In this document: positions 33,727-41,079 of the stretch, piece after piece
How positions within the stretch are numbered: position 1 is the stretch's first letter
Layout: each line of letters begins with the position of its first letter
NCBI GenBank assembly: GCA_012960245.1
Contig: DUBO01000045.1
Location: 476-64,475, forward strand
Length of the DNA stretch: 64,000 nucleotides
Direction: 5' to 3'
From: Candidatus Binatota bacterium
GTDB lineage: Bacteria > Desulfobacterota > Binatia > UBA1149
The notes under the pieces: generated by a model
What the model saw: only the letters and a program-made list of their open reading frames with translations
The model's database searches: none
Told to the model about the DNA's origin: nothing
Program-made: the position numbers and the translations under genes

Positions 33727-34479
33727 TCAGCGCCCGGCCGCGACCTGCGACAACACGGTGCGAATGCGCGCCGCGTTGACACCGAGGTCGCCGCGCCCGT
33801 CGCGAGAACGAGAGCGCACGTCTACCTGCGTGCCTTCATCAATGGCTCGCACCCGGACAACTACATCGTCCACGAAGTGAAAAATCGACGAGGTGGCCGA
33901 TGCCTCCAGGCGCCCGCTCGCCCTGTCCACATCGGTTACGGTCGTGCTCGCGAGGTCTTCGAGCGCCGCCTGCACCCGGTCGAATACCAGGTCGTAAGGC
34001 TGGGTGAGGAGCAGCGGGGCAAGATCGGCGTCGGATTGGCGCTGCTGGGCGGCGAACTCTTCGCCGGGGTAAGCCATCGGGTTGCCTTCGTTAGCGGGAT
34101 CTTCGAGCGCCTTCACGAAGACCGGGGGGTCGTTGATGTCGGTCGTAAAATCGTTGATGGGCGGAGCGTCGGCCCCCTGCCCCGAGAGCGCTACCAGCAA
34201 TGCCACGACCATGCTGCCCGACACCAGGGCACCAGACACCGCATCGCCACGACCGTCGAGTCCGGCAGCAGCGCGGGTCGAGTAAAGCCCCAGCAGCGAA
34301 CAGACCAGCGCCAGCAACGACAGCAGCATGGCCAGCGCAAAACCGCCAAAGCCGGCCATCGGCGATATGACCTGCACGAAGGCTGCGGCCACCGAGCCCA
34401 CGCCCAGGGCCATGCCCACGAGGGCGAGCAGTCTACCCACTGCCGCGATGCGCGAAGAACTGTTACCCACTGTAGCCAT
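33727..34479 (-). CDS. DUF1499 membrane protein
   Basis: 250 residues. Three hydrophobic segments lie in the first ~105 residues, followed by a soluble DUF1499 domain: PPINDFTTDINDPPVFVKA, PYDLVFDRVQAALED, SIFHFVDDVVVRVR and GTQVDVRSRSRDGRGDLGVN. The last motif is the hallmark of the family (PF07386), whose function is unknown. ATG 34479 has GAGG close upstream. It follows the BON lipoprotein gene on the same strand with a 73-bp gap. Confidence 0.88.
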   Translation of the reverse strand: MATVGNSSSRIAAVGRLLALVGMALGVGSVAAAFVQVISPMAGFGGFALAMLLSLLALVCSLLGLYSTRAAAGLDGRGDAVSGALVSGSMVVALLVALSGQGADAPPINDFTTDINDPPVFVKALEDPANEGNPMAYPGEEFAAQQRQSDADLAPLLLTQPYDLVFDRVQAALEDLASTTVTDVDRASGRLEASATSSIFHFVDDVVVRVRAIDEGTQVDVRSRSRDGRGDLGVNAARIRTVLSQVAAGR

Positions 34480-34552
34480 GGCCTCGTATCCCCCTCTTGC
34501 TATATCGGCAGCGGCGGTGACCCGCAGGCGCCGGACTCAATCCCGGTTGTTG

Positions 34553-34942
34553 TCATTCATTGTCGACAGTGAGGTTGTCGGCCACGTCTTCTACTCCGCG
34601 CACGGCTTCGGCCAGCTTGACCGCCTTACGACCAACCTTGCGGCTGGGCACCTTGCCGAACAACTTTACATTGCCGTCGTGGCTGTCGACCTTGATGTCC
34701 CACACGCTTATCTCATCGTCCGCGGCGTAGGCAGCCTTGATACTCAGCTCTATGCCGGTGTCGTCTATGATCTGCCCTACCGGGCGGTCGTCCTTGCCGG
34801 CGTAGTAACCACCGGCGGCCGCGCCGCCCAGTGCAACCGGCCAGCAGCCGGCCAGCAAGCCACCCAGCAGCAGCGGTACAACGGCCAGCGCAAGGCGGGA
34901 CAAGAAAGTGGAACCGACGGGTTTGAGGTTATTTTTTATCAC
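34553..34942 (-). CDS. BON-domain lipoprotein
   Basis: 129 residues starting at GTG 34942 behind AAAGG. The lipobox LLAGC (Cys at about residue 33) ends a hydrophobic leader. A Gly/Ala-rich stretch (GGAAAGGYYAGKDDRPVGQI) precedes a single BON domain: DTGIELSIKAAYAADDEI, WDIKVDSHDGNVKLFGKVPS, AEAVRGVEDVADNLTV. OsmY/DolP-like BON proteins act at the envelope under stress and bind phospholipid. This one is probably an outer-membrane-anchored periplasmic lipoprotein. Confidence 0.88.
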   Translation of the reverse strand: MIKNNLKPVGSTFLSRLALAVVPLLLGGLLAGCWPVALGGAAAGGYYAGKDDRPVGQIIDDTGIELSIKAAYAADDEISVWDIKVDSHDGNVKLFGKVPSRKVGRKAVKLAEAVRGVEDVADNLTVDNE

Positions 34943-34986
34943 GCCGCACCTTTAGCATGTACCGCCGGTAAGCGGCAGCCAGCGCC

Positions 34987-35730
34987 TTATCCCTCGGCGC
35001 CCTGCCCCGCCCAGGGCCTGTTGCCGTAGTTGTCCAACGACACGACATCGCCCACCGGACGGCGGGTGGTGGGCCCGTAACGTCCCCGCGGCCAGCCCAG
35101 GGGAATAACCGCGCAGGGGGTGACCTTCCACGGCAGGCCGAGAATACGACGGGCCTTTATGGTGCTCCACAGGGGCAGGGTTATCAGCGCCGCGCCCAGC
35201 CCGGCCGCGCGCGCGGCCAGCAACAGGTTCTGGACCGAGGGGTAGATCGAACCGTACAAGCCCGTGGCTGCCATGGGAGGCCACGGCGGAATGATGCTCC
35301 TGAGGCAGGCCACAACGATCACCGGGATGTCTTCAAAATGATCGGCCTGCCACTGCACGGCATTCAGGATGCGCTGCTGGCCCTCGTCGTTGCGCGCCAA
35401 CCAGCGCCCGAGGCCGCCGTAGATTTTCCACATGCGCATATTCTGCCGCCCCAGTGCGGCCTTGACCGCGGGGTCCCTCACGACAACGAACTCCCAGTTC
35501 TGCGCGTTCGAACCGGTGGGCGCCTTGAGCGCCAGTTCGAGCAGGCGCAGCACCAGGCCATCATCTACCGGGTCGTCGGTGAGTCGGCGTATCGCCCTCT
35601 GCGTGCTCATCGCCTCGGCCAGTGGCATGTCCAGCGACACCTCGGCCCCGGGGCGCTTCTCGCCTGCGGGCGGCTGTTCGCCTATCGGCGGTTGTGACTG
35701 TTCGCTTTGCTGATCTTCCATGGGCGGCAT
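34987..35730 (-). CDS. Nitroreductase-family flavoprotein
   Basis: About 247 residues, NADH/FMN nitroreductase fold. STQRAIRRLTDDPVDDGLVL and LKAPTGSNAQNWEFVVV supply the FMN-phosphate-binding Arg and Ser/Asn. NLLLAARAAGLGAALITLPL and C-terminal VTPCAVIPLGWPRGRYGPTTRRP complete the family pattern. The first ~40 residues are Gln/Pro-rich and probably disordered. The start is ATG 35730 or 35721 behind AAGGAG. It is divergent from the selenoprotein B gene. Confidence 0.85.
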   Translation of the reverse strand: MPPMEDQQSEQSQPPIGEQPPAGEKRPGAEVSLDMPLAEAMSTQRAIRRLTDDPVDDGLVLRLLELALKAPTGSNAQNWEFVVVRDPAVKAALGRQNMRMWKIYGGLGRWLARNDEGQQRILNAVQWQADHFEDIPVIVVACLRSIIPPWPPMAATGLYGSIYPSVQNLLLAARAAGLGAALITLPLWSTIKARRILGLPWKVTPCAVIPLGWPRGRYGPTTRRPVGDVVSLDNYGNRPWAGQGAEG

Positions 35731-35843
35731 TTCTCCTTGCGAAAGCTGTTCTCGCGACCCGCAGTGTAGCCTGCTGTTGACCCTTGGCAAGGCCGGCTTG
35801 CCACCGCCTTCCAGTTTTGGCAGGGCTCGGCTAAACATGGGTC

Positions 35844-36674
35844 ATGCAATCCCCCACCCACAGCCGAGCGCCTCTCTCTTCGAGCGAGGTCGCCTGGTCA
35901 AAACGGGCCGTGGCCCGGGTCGCCCTGTGGATGCAACGCAACACGCCGGGTATCTACCAGTGGCACGCCGCCCGCGAGAACCACCGCTGGCACAGCGAAG
36001 TCCCATTTTCGCCCCTGCTGAAGCCGCTGAAGCAATGCCGGGTAGCCCTGGTGAACTCGGGCGGACTCATCCTCGACGACCAGCAGCCCTTCAACCTCGC
36101 TGTCGAAGAAGGCGACTGCAGCTACCGGGTGATACCTGGAGATGCCGACCCCGCCCGCCTGGTGGTCAGCCACATGTTCTACGACGCGCACAATGTTGAA
36201 CTGGACAGCGGCGTGATGCTGCCACTGGCTGTGCTCAAAGACTTCGCCGTGGAGGGAAAGATAGGCAGCGTGGGTCCCCGTCACTTCAGTTTCAGTGGCG
36301 GCATTCCCGACCCTGGCGAGCTCATCGAGCGCTACGCCCCTGAGGTGGCCGAGGCCATGGTCTCCGACGAAGTGGACCTCGCGATACTCACGCCGGCTTG
36401 AGGCTACTGCCACCGGGCCGTCGGCCTGGTAGCTAGAGCCATCGAAGAGCGCGGCATAGCCACCCTCATGGTCACCCTGCTGCCCGAAGCGACGCGCAAG
36501 CTCGGGGTACCGCGCACGTTGCACTTTCCTCGACCACTGGGAACCCCCATAGGTCGACCAGGTGACAGGCAAACCCAGGCTCACGACCTGGAGCTATGCC
36601 TGCAGGCAGCCGCCCAACTTGGTCGCGAAGAAATGGCCGAGTACAACGGCGACGAGCTGAGCTACCCCGTATAA
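35844..36674 (+). CDS. GrdB/PrdB-family 'selenoprotein B', UGYC motif (TGA=Sec186)
   Basis: Reading from ATG 35844 through one TGA (36399-36401) gives 276 residues. The upstream part has CRVALVNSGGLILDDQQPF, VIPGDADPARLVVSHMFYD, GSVGPRHFSFSG and EVDLAILTPA. After the TGA, GYCHRAVGLVARAIEERGIA leads to VTLLPEATRKLGVPRTLHF, and the tail matches the family end. The site is therefore TPA-U-GYC, a UxxC redox motif like that of the Sec subunits of glycine/betaine/sarcosine and D-proline reductases. Substrates of stand-alone family members are unknown. Stickland partner genes are absent here. A SECIS-like structure follows at 36402-36434. Conventional calling would end the gene at 36401 and add a spurious small gene at 36468. 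Confidence 0.92.
36402..36434 (+). other. Bacterial SECIS-like hairpin for Sec186
   Basis: GGCTA (36402-36406) pairs with TAGCT (36430-36434, one G-U). CCA (36410-36412) pairs with TGG (36427-36429). GGCC (36416-36419) pairs with GGCC (36423-36426). The loop GUC starts 18 nt after the UGA. Two 3-nt bulges lie on the 5' side. It is less regular than the other two candidates. Confidence 0.6.
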
Positions 36675-36705
36675 CAACGCTGCCCCCTGAAACGAAAAAA
36701 CAACG

Positions 36706-37284
36706 ATGGCCATAGACCCCGTAAAACGATTCAATCGCTGGTTCTCCGAAGCCAGGCGAGCCGGCATAACCCTGCCCGAAGCCTGCGCCATGGCCACTGT
36801 AGACAGCCGCGGCCGCCCAACGCTGCGCTACCTGTTACTCAAGCAGGCCGGCCCCGACGGTTTTGTTTTCTATACCAACGCCCAGAGCGACAAGGGCGAG
36901 CAGCTGCGCAACAACCCGGCCGCCGCGCTGGCGTTCTACTGGGATGCCACCGGACGACAGGTGCGCATAGAAGGAACCGCCACGCTGCTATCGGCCGCGA
37001 CGGCCGACAAGTACTGGGCCACCCGTCCCCGCGGCAGCCAGCTGGCCGCGGCTGTATCGCAACAGAGCCGAACTTTGTTCGACCGCTCACGGATGATGGC
37101 CGAGTATCGTCACCTGGAGAAAAACAGCGAAGGCCAGGACATCAAGCGCCCCGACTACTGGAAGGGGTACTCCATCAAGCCTCGGCGCATCGAATTCTGG
37201 ACGCGGCGGGAACCACGACTGCATCACCGGGAATTGTTCGTAAGGCGCAACGGGGAGTGGACCAGCCGCCTGCTGCAACCCTGA
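36706..37284 (+). CDS. pdxH: Pyridoxamine/pyridoxine 5'-phosphate oxidase
   Basis: 192 residues. FMN enzyme oxidising PNP or PMP to pyridoxal 5'-phosphate. ACAMATVDSRGRPTLRYLLL, FVFYTNAQSDKGEQLRNNP, ALAFYWDATGRQVRIEG and the C-terminal signature RRIEFWTRREPRLHHRELF (substrate-binding R-x-H region) are present. It lacks the long N-terminal arm of E. coli PdxH, within normal variation. ATG 36706 is 31 nt after the selenoprotein B stop on the same strand. It supplies cofactor for DapL, among others. Confidence 0.93.
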   Translation: MAIDPVKRFNRWFSEARRAGITLPEACAMATVDSRGRPTLRYLLLKQAGPDGFVFYTNAQSDKGEQLRNNPAAALAFYWDATGRQVRIEGTATLLSAATADKYWATRPRGSQLAAAVSQQSRTLFDRSRMMAEYRHLEKNSEGQDIKRPDYWKGYSIKPRRIEFWTRREPRLHHRELFVRRNGEWTSRLLQP

Positions 37285-37382
37285 AGACCACGTTCCACCG
37301 CACCGCAGATCACACAAAGGGCTGGCGCTGTTGACCACGGCCCCGCCGACGCAGACAATGGAGACCCCGGGGGAGAACAACA

Positions 37383-37763
37383 ATGGAAACGCGATTGACG
37401 ATGGTTATACGAATTCTGTTGGGCCTGGCGATGTTCGTGTTCGGACTCAACAAGTTCCTGCACTTCATGCCCACGCCCGAGCACCACGGTGCGGCGGCTG
37501 AGTTCCTCGGATCACTGGCTGCCTCCGGCTACATATTCCCAATGGTTGGAGTGGTCGAGACCGTGTGCGGCTTCCTGCTGTTGACCGGCCTGTTCGTGCC
37601 ACTGGCGTTGATCCTACTGGCGCCGGTGACGTTAAACATCGTCGCCTTCCACGCCTTCCTCGATCCGGCCGGCATAGCGGTGGCCGCGCTGCTGGCCGTG
37701 CTCCACGTTTACCTTGGCGTGGCCAACATCGACCGCTTCAACGCCCTGCTGCGTTCCAGGTAG
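37383..37763 (+). CDS. DoxX family membrane protein
   Basis: 126 residues with four helices: TMVIRILLGLAMFVFGLNKF, AASGYIFPMVGVVETVCGFL, PLALILLAPVTLNIVAFHAF and AVAALLAVLHVYLGVANIDR. GLNKFLHF followed by a GF-LL-TG helix resembles the DoxX family. ATG 37383 has GGGAG upstream. The gene ends before a CCGCCC/GGGCGG inverted repeat (37764-37782). The function of bacterial DoxX homologues is poorly defined. Confidence 0.75.
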   Translation: METRLTMVIRILLGLAMFVFGLNKFLHFMPTPEHHGAAAEFLGSLAASGYIFPMVGVVETVCGFLLLTGLFVPLALILLAPVTLNIVAFHAFLDPAGIAVAALLAVLHVYLGVANIDRFNALLRSR

Positions 37764-37875
37764 CCGCCCTGTCTCCGGGCGGCCGACGGACAGGCTTTGG
37801 GCCAAGCAGCCCCCCTACCCCCCCGGCCGGGGGTGCGTAGATGCGACTTTCTTCATGCGAACGCACCCACTGCCG

Positions 37876-37897
37876 AAGCACAAGCGATTTTGTGCTT
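37876..37897. promoter_or_regulatory. Perfect 8-bp inverted repeat, operator-like
   Basis: AAGCACAA (37876-37883), spacer GCGATT, TTGTGCTT (37890-37897). Its right arm overlaps the first two bases of a TTGACA promoter element, a typical place for a repressor operator. A hairpin in RNA is unlikely to matter because it precedes the probable transcription start. Confidence 0.5.
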
Positions 37898-37925
37898 GAC
37901 AGAATAGCAACCAATTTCCTAGGCT
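37896..37925 (+). promoter_or_regulatory. Candidate sigma-70-type promoter for the Cys-rich exported protein
   Basis: A perfect TTGACA (37896-37901) is followed, 18 nt later, by TAGGCT (37920-37925), a weak -10 match. The surrounding sequence is unusually A/T-rich for this genome. The start codon of the next gene is about 110 nt further on, leaving a substantial leader. Confidence 0.45.
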
Positions 37926-38036
37926 TGTACCGGGCGTGTCTGCTTTGACCCGACCCCTTGAACTGTGAGTGCAGCCCGGTGCCGAGCGGGAAGGCCACGG
38001 CCTGACAGCGATGCCCCGTTGGAGGAAATTGCCGTA

Positions 38037-40961
38037 ATGAAAAACGTACACAACTCGTCGTTAGTGGCCATGCGGGCCGTGGCTTCGTTATTTTTTGCAG
38101 CCTTGGTTTTTACCGGCGGCGTGCTGCTCCAACCGGCCACCGGGTCAGCAGCCGCGCTCACGAGCAAGCTCGAAGGCAAGTGCGTTTCAAAGGTGTCCAA
38201 AGCTGCCACCAAGGCCGCCGCTACCACGGCCAAGTCACTGGCCAAGTGCCGCGACGCCGACATAAGCGGAAAGGCGGTAGGCTCGTGCCCGGACGCCAAG
38301 GGCCAAGCGAAAATAGACAAGGCCAAGGCCAAGGCCACGGCGACTGCTGCCAAGAGCTGCGGAAGCACCTGCACGGTGTCGGGAATCGACTGCGTTGCCG
38401 ACAACGGCTGTCCCCCGCTCGGAGGATCGGCCAACGAACTATGCAAGGGCGACGGTGCCTTCGACATGGGCACCATCAACTACCCGGGCCCGTTCTGCGA
38501 ATCGACCCTGGGTGTAGCACTCGCAAGCGCTTCGCAGATAGGCGAGTGTGCCGGGCAGCTCGCTTCTGCAAGCGGCTCTGATCTCGTTGACCTGTTATAC
38601 GGATCCATAGGCAACGCCGATGGCCTTTCGAAGGTCACGGCCAAGTGCCTGTCAACGATCTCCAAGTCAGCAGTGAAGCTTACCTCCACGATAGCAAAGG
38701 GGGTGGCCAAGTGCCGCGACTCGATCAACAATGGCAAGACGCTGGGCAATCCACGTACCTGCACCACCGACGACACCAAGCTGGCGGACAAGATAAGCAA
38801 GTCCGACGCCAAACTGCGCGCTGACATAGCCAAAAAATGTATTGCTTCCGACATCCTGCAACTCGACCTGTGCGGAGAGGGAGTGGGGGGCGTCACTTCG
38901 ATAGCCGATGCCCAGGATTGCGTGGCGGCTGCCGCGGCTGAGCTGGCCGATTCCCAGGAGTTGGCCCCAGACCGCAGCTACTCATCGCGGTCGATAGTTG
39001 AAGCCGCTTACCCTCCCACGGCGGTCTGCGGCGATAATGTCATAAACCAGGGGCCGAGCAGCAGTATGCTGCTCGGAGAAGAGTGTGACGGCACCGATGC
39101 CGCCAGTTGCCCCGGCGCCTGTTTTCCGCCGGGCGACCTTTTCCAGTGTACCTGCGCAAATGTGTCGCGCTATCGGCGACAAGCCGACTCTCTCGCCTCG
39201 GACTCTGACGCTGGCTGGATAGGCGGCTCGCACGACCAGGCCACACCGAACAAGGGTGGGTTCATACTGGACAGGACGGACTGCGACTGCTCTGAGCTGA
39301 CCAACAACACCTGCACCGGCAGCTCGGCCGACCCCGTCTGCACGATAGCAGCAACCACCAGGCCCACTTGCTCGAACACACCCGGCGTGGGCAATTGCCT
39401 CAGGGACGAAGACTGCCGAACCTGCGATTCGTTCAACAGTGATGCCGGCGCGAGCTGCTCCGACCACGACGACTGCCAGGCCCAGTGCTACGACTCGGGT
39501 GGGAGCCCGGTTGGCAACTGCAGCTCGCAGGCCGACTGCGGAGCTAACGAAGTATGTCGTGGCCAGTGCGACCGAAGCGCCGACTGCGTGTACCTTCTAA
39601 GCAGCAATCCCTTCCCGGTATCCAACGGCGGAACGCCCGTTTGCACGCTGCAGTTAATGGCCACCGACGTTAGCGGAACTCAGAACATGCAGACCGGTGC
39701 CGCCGAGTACTTCTACGAAGCCAACAGCAAGGTCTTTCTCGGCATAAATACCGCCACCCCTTGCCCGGTATGCGGTGGCTTCTGCGACGGGGGCACCTTC
39801 GAAGGCCTGCCTTGTAGTGGCAGCTGTAGTACCAGCGGTGACGAGTGCCGCTTCAACAGCGACTGCGCGGGGGGTGAAACCTGCTCAAGCACGTCAGGCG
39901 ACTGCCCGGGCAGCACCTGCAACCTGTCTAATATCTGCTTCGGTGGCGCGGGATATGCCAAGAACGGAGCCGCCTGCGAGGTGGGCGACGTTGATGCAGT
40001 TTTCGGCTCGGTTTCTAACGACTGCCCGCCCGACGTGGGCGCGTCGATATCGGGCGAGTTCGGGCTACGCATACGCCACTTGCCCAACACCACGCACTCC
40101 CGGTCCCTGGATGCCGCTGTCGATGGCGTGCCCTGCTCGGCCGCTGGTTTCGAATTGTTCGACTGCCCCTGCCCGGATGCGGGTGGCGTGCCTACGCAGG
40201 TCAACTCATGCAACCCGGGCTGCAACGCGGGGATAAATTCGGGCGGTGGTTGCGCAGACGGCGTCGGTAGCGGAACCTTCGCCAGCTGCGCCGCGGGCGC
40301 CAACGTGGCCAAGGCCTGCGACGAGGACTCCGACTGCCCCGGTAGCAGCTGCGAGAACCCCCTCCACTGCGAAGGCGATCCCGCGACCGAGCACGTGGCC
40401 TGTACCAGCAGCGCCACCTGCGGAACCGGAACTTGCGTGGACGCCTGCCCCGCTGGCCTCTGCATACCGCTGTGCGAGCTCAAGACCGGGGATCCGTGGC
40501 CCCTGGACCGCGAATGTTCCGCGGGACCCACCGAGACGAGCTGCACCGGCGAGGGACACTCCTTCCGCGTCTGTGATAAATCCAGCATCGGGGCGGGCTG
40601 TAGTGCCACCTGCGTCACCGCCGGTACTCCCTGCACGAGCCAAGCAGACTGTGGAGTGGGCGACAGCTGTTCGGGGCCTTGCGAAGAACGCCGCCAATGC
40701 GAAGCTGGGCTCGACGGTTTCCTCGGAAATGACGACGATTTCATTGGAGCTGCCGGCTGCATCGAAACGAATCTGGAATGTTTTGCCCCGTTGATAGAGG
40801 GCAATGGCTTGCTGTCTGGCAACGCCGATAACTACCAGTCGATCAGCATTTACTGTTACACGGCCACCACGTCACCCGCGATCAATTCGGGAGCGGGATT
40901 CGGCGGCCCCGCACGTAACCACGAGGTCGGTGTCAACTTATCGAACGGCGTGCTGCCCTAA
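38037..40961 (+). CDS. Very large exported Cys-rich protein with tandem KC...KC helical domains
   Basis: 974 residues from ATG 38037, which has GGAGGA ten bases upstream. Residues 1-40 form a long signal sequence. Two related Lys/Ala-rich helical units follow, starting GKCVSKVSKAATKAA (about 47) and AKCLSTISKSAVKLT (about 207). Each has a second KC/KCRD pair, probably disulfide-linked helices. A DUF4215-like stretch (VCGDNVINQG...GEECDGTDA) precedes about 600 residues dense in cysteine, with short repeats of the form C-x-S-x-A-D-C-G-x-x-x-x-C. No enzyme motif is seen. An extracellular or outer-surface structural or adhesive role is inferred. A strong terminator follows. Confidence 0.85.
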   Translation: MKNVHNSSLVAMRAVASLFFAALVFTGGVLLQPATGSAAALTSKLEGKCVSKVSKAATKAAATTAKSLAKCRDADISGKAVGSCPDAKGQAKIDKAKAKATATAAKSCGSTCTVSGIDCVADNGCPPLGGSANELCKGDGAFDMGTINYPGPFCESTLGVALASASQIGECAGQLASASGSDLVDLLYGSIGNADGLSKVTAKCLSTISKSAVKLTSTIAKGVAKCRDSINNGKTLGNPRTCTTDDTKLADKISKSDAKLRADIAKKCIASDILQLDLCGEGVGGVTSIADAQDCVAAAAAELADSQELAPDRSYSSRSIVEAAYPPTAVCGDNVINQGPSSSMLLGEECDGTDAASCPGACFPPGDLFQCTCANVSRYRRQADSLASDSDAGWIGGSHDQATPNKGGFILDRTDCDCSELTNNTCTGSSADPVCTIAATTRPTCSNTPGVGNCLRDEDCRTCDSFNSDAGASCSDHDDCQAQCYDSGGSPVGNCSSQADCGANEVCRGQCDRSADCVYLLSSNPFPVSNGGTPVCTLQLMATDVSGTQNMQTGAAEYFYEANSKVFLGINTATPCPVCGGFCDGGTFEGLPCSGSCSTSGDECRFNSDCAGGETCSSTSGDCPGSTCNLSNICFGGAGYAKNGAACEVGDVDAVFGSVSNDCPPDVGASISGEFGLRIRHLPNTTHSRSLDAAVDGVPCSAAGFELFDCPCPDAGGVPTQVNSCNPGCNAGINSGGGCADGVGSGTFASCAAGANVAKACDEDSDCPGSSCENPLHCEGDPATEHVACTSSATCGTGTCVDACPAGLCIPLCELKTGDPWPLDRECSAGPTETSCTGEGHSFRVCDKSSIGAGCSATCVTAGTPCTSQADCGVGDSCSGPCEERRQCEAGLDGFLGNDDDFIGAAGCIETNLECFAPLIEGNGLLSGNADNYQSISIYCYTATTSPAINSGAGFGGPARNHEVGVNLSNGVLP

Positions 40962-41007
40962 GGTCGCGCAACGAATGCGCCCAGGGGCTACCAGCCCCTG
41001 ACATTAC

Positions 41008-41045
41008 CGGGCCCGTGCTGCCATGCGCAGTGCGGGCCCTTTTTT
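41008..41045 (+). terminator. Rho-independent terminator
   Basis: GGGCCCG (41009-41015) pairs with CGGGCCC (41033-41039), followed by TTTTTT (41040-41045). It ends the transcript of the Cys-rich exported protein. A second smaller stem, GGGGCTACCAGCCCC, lies at 40984-40998. Confidence 0.85.
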
Positions 41046-41079
41046 CTGCGAGCCCAGCGGCGCGGCTCTCCGGCGAGCG

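Noticed and set aside
36468-36674. Separate small gene after the selenoprotein B TGA
   Set aside because: It is in the same frame as the upstream part and supplies the conserved C-terminal tail of the family. No separate ribosome site is seen.
39713-40822. 369-codon minus-strand frame opposite the Cys-rich exported protein
   Set aside because: Pro/Ser/Gln-rich mirror of Cys/Gly codons with no ribosome site or known domain.
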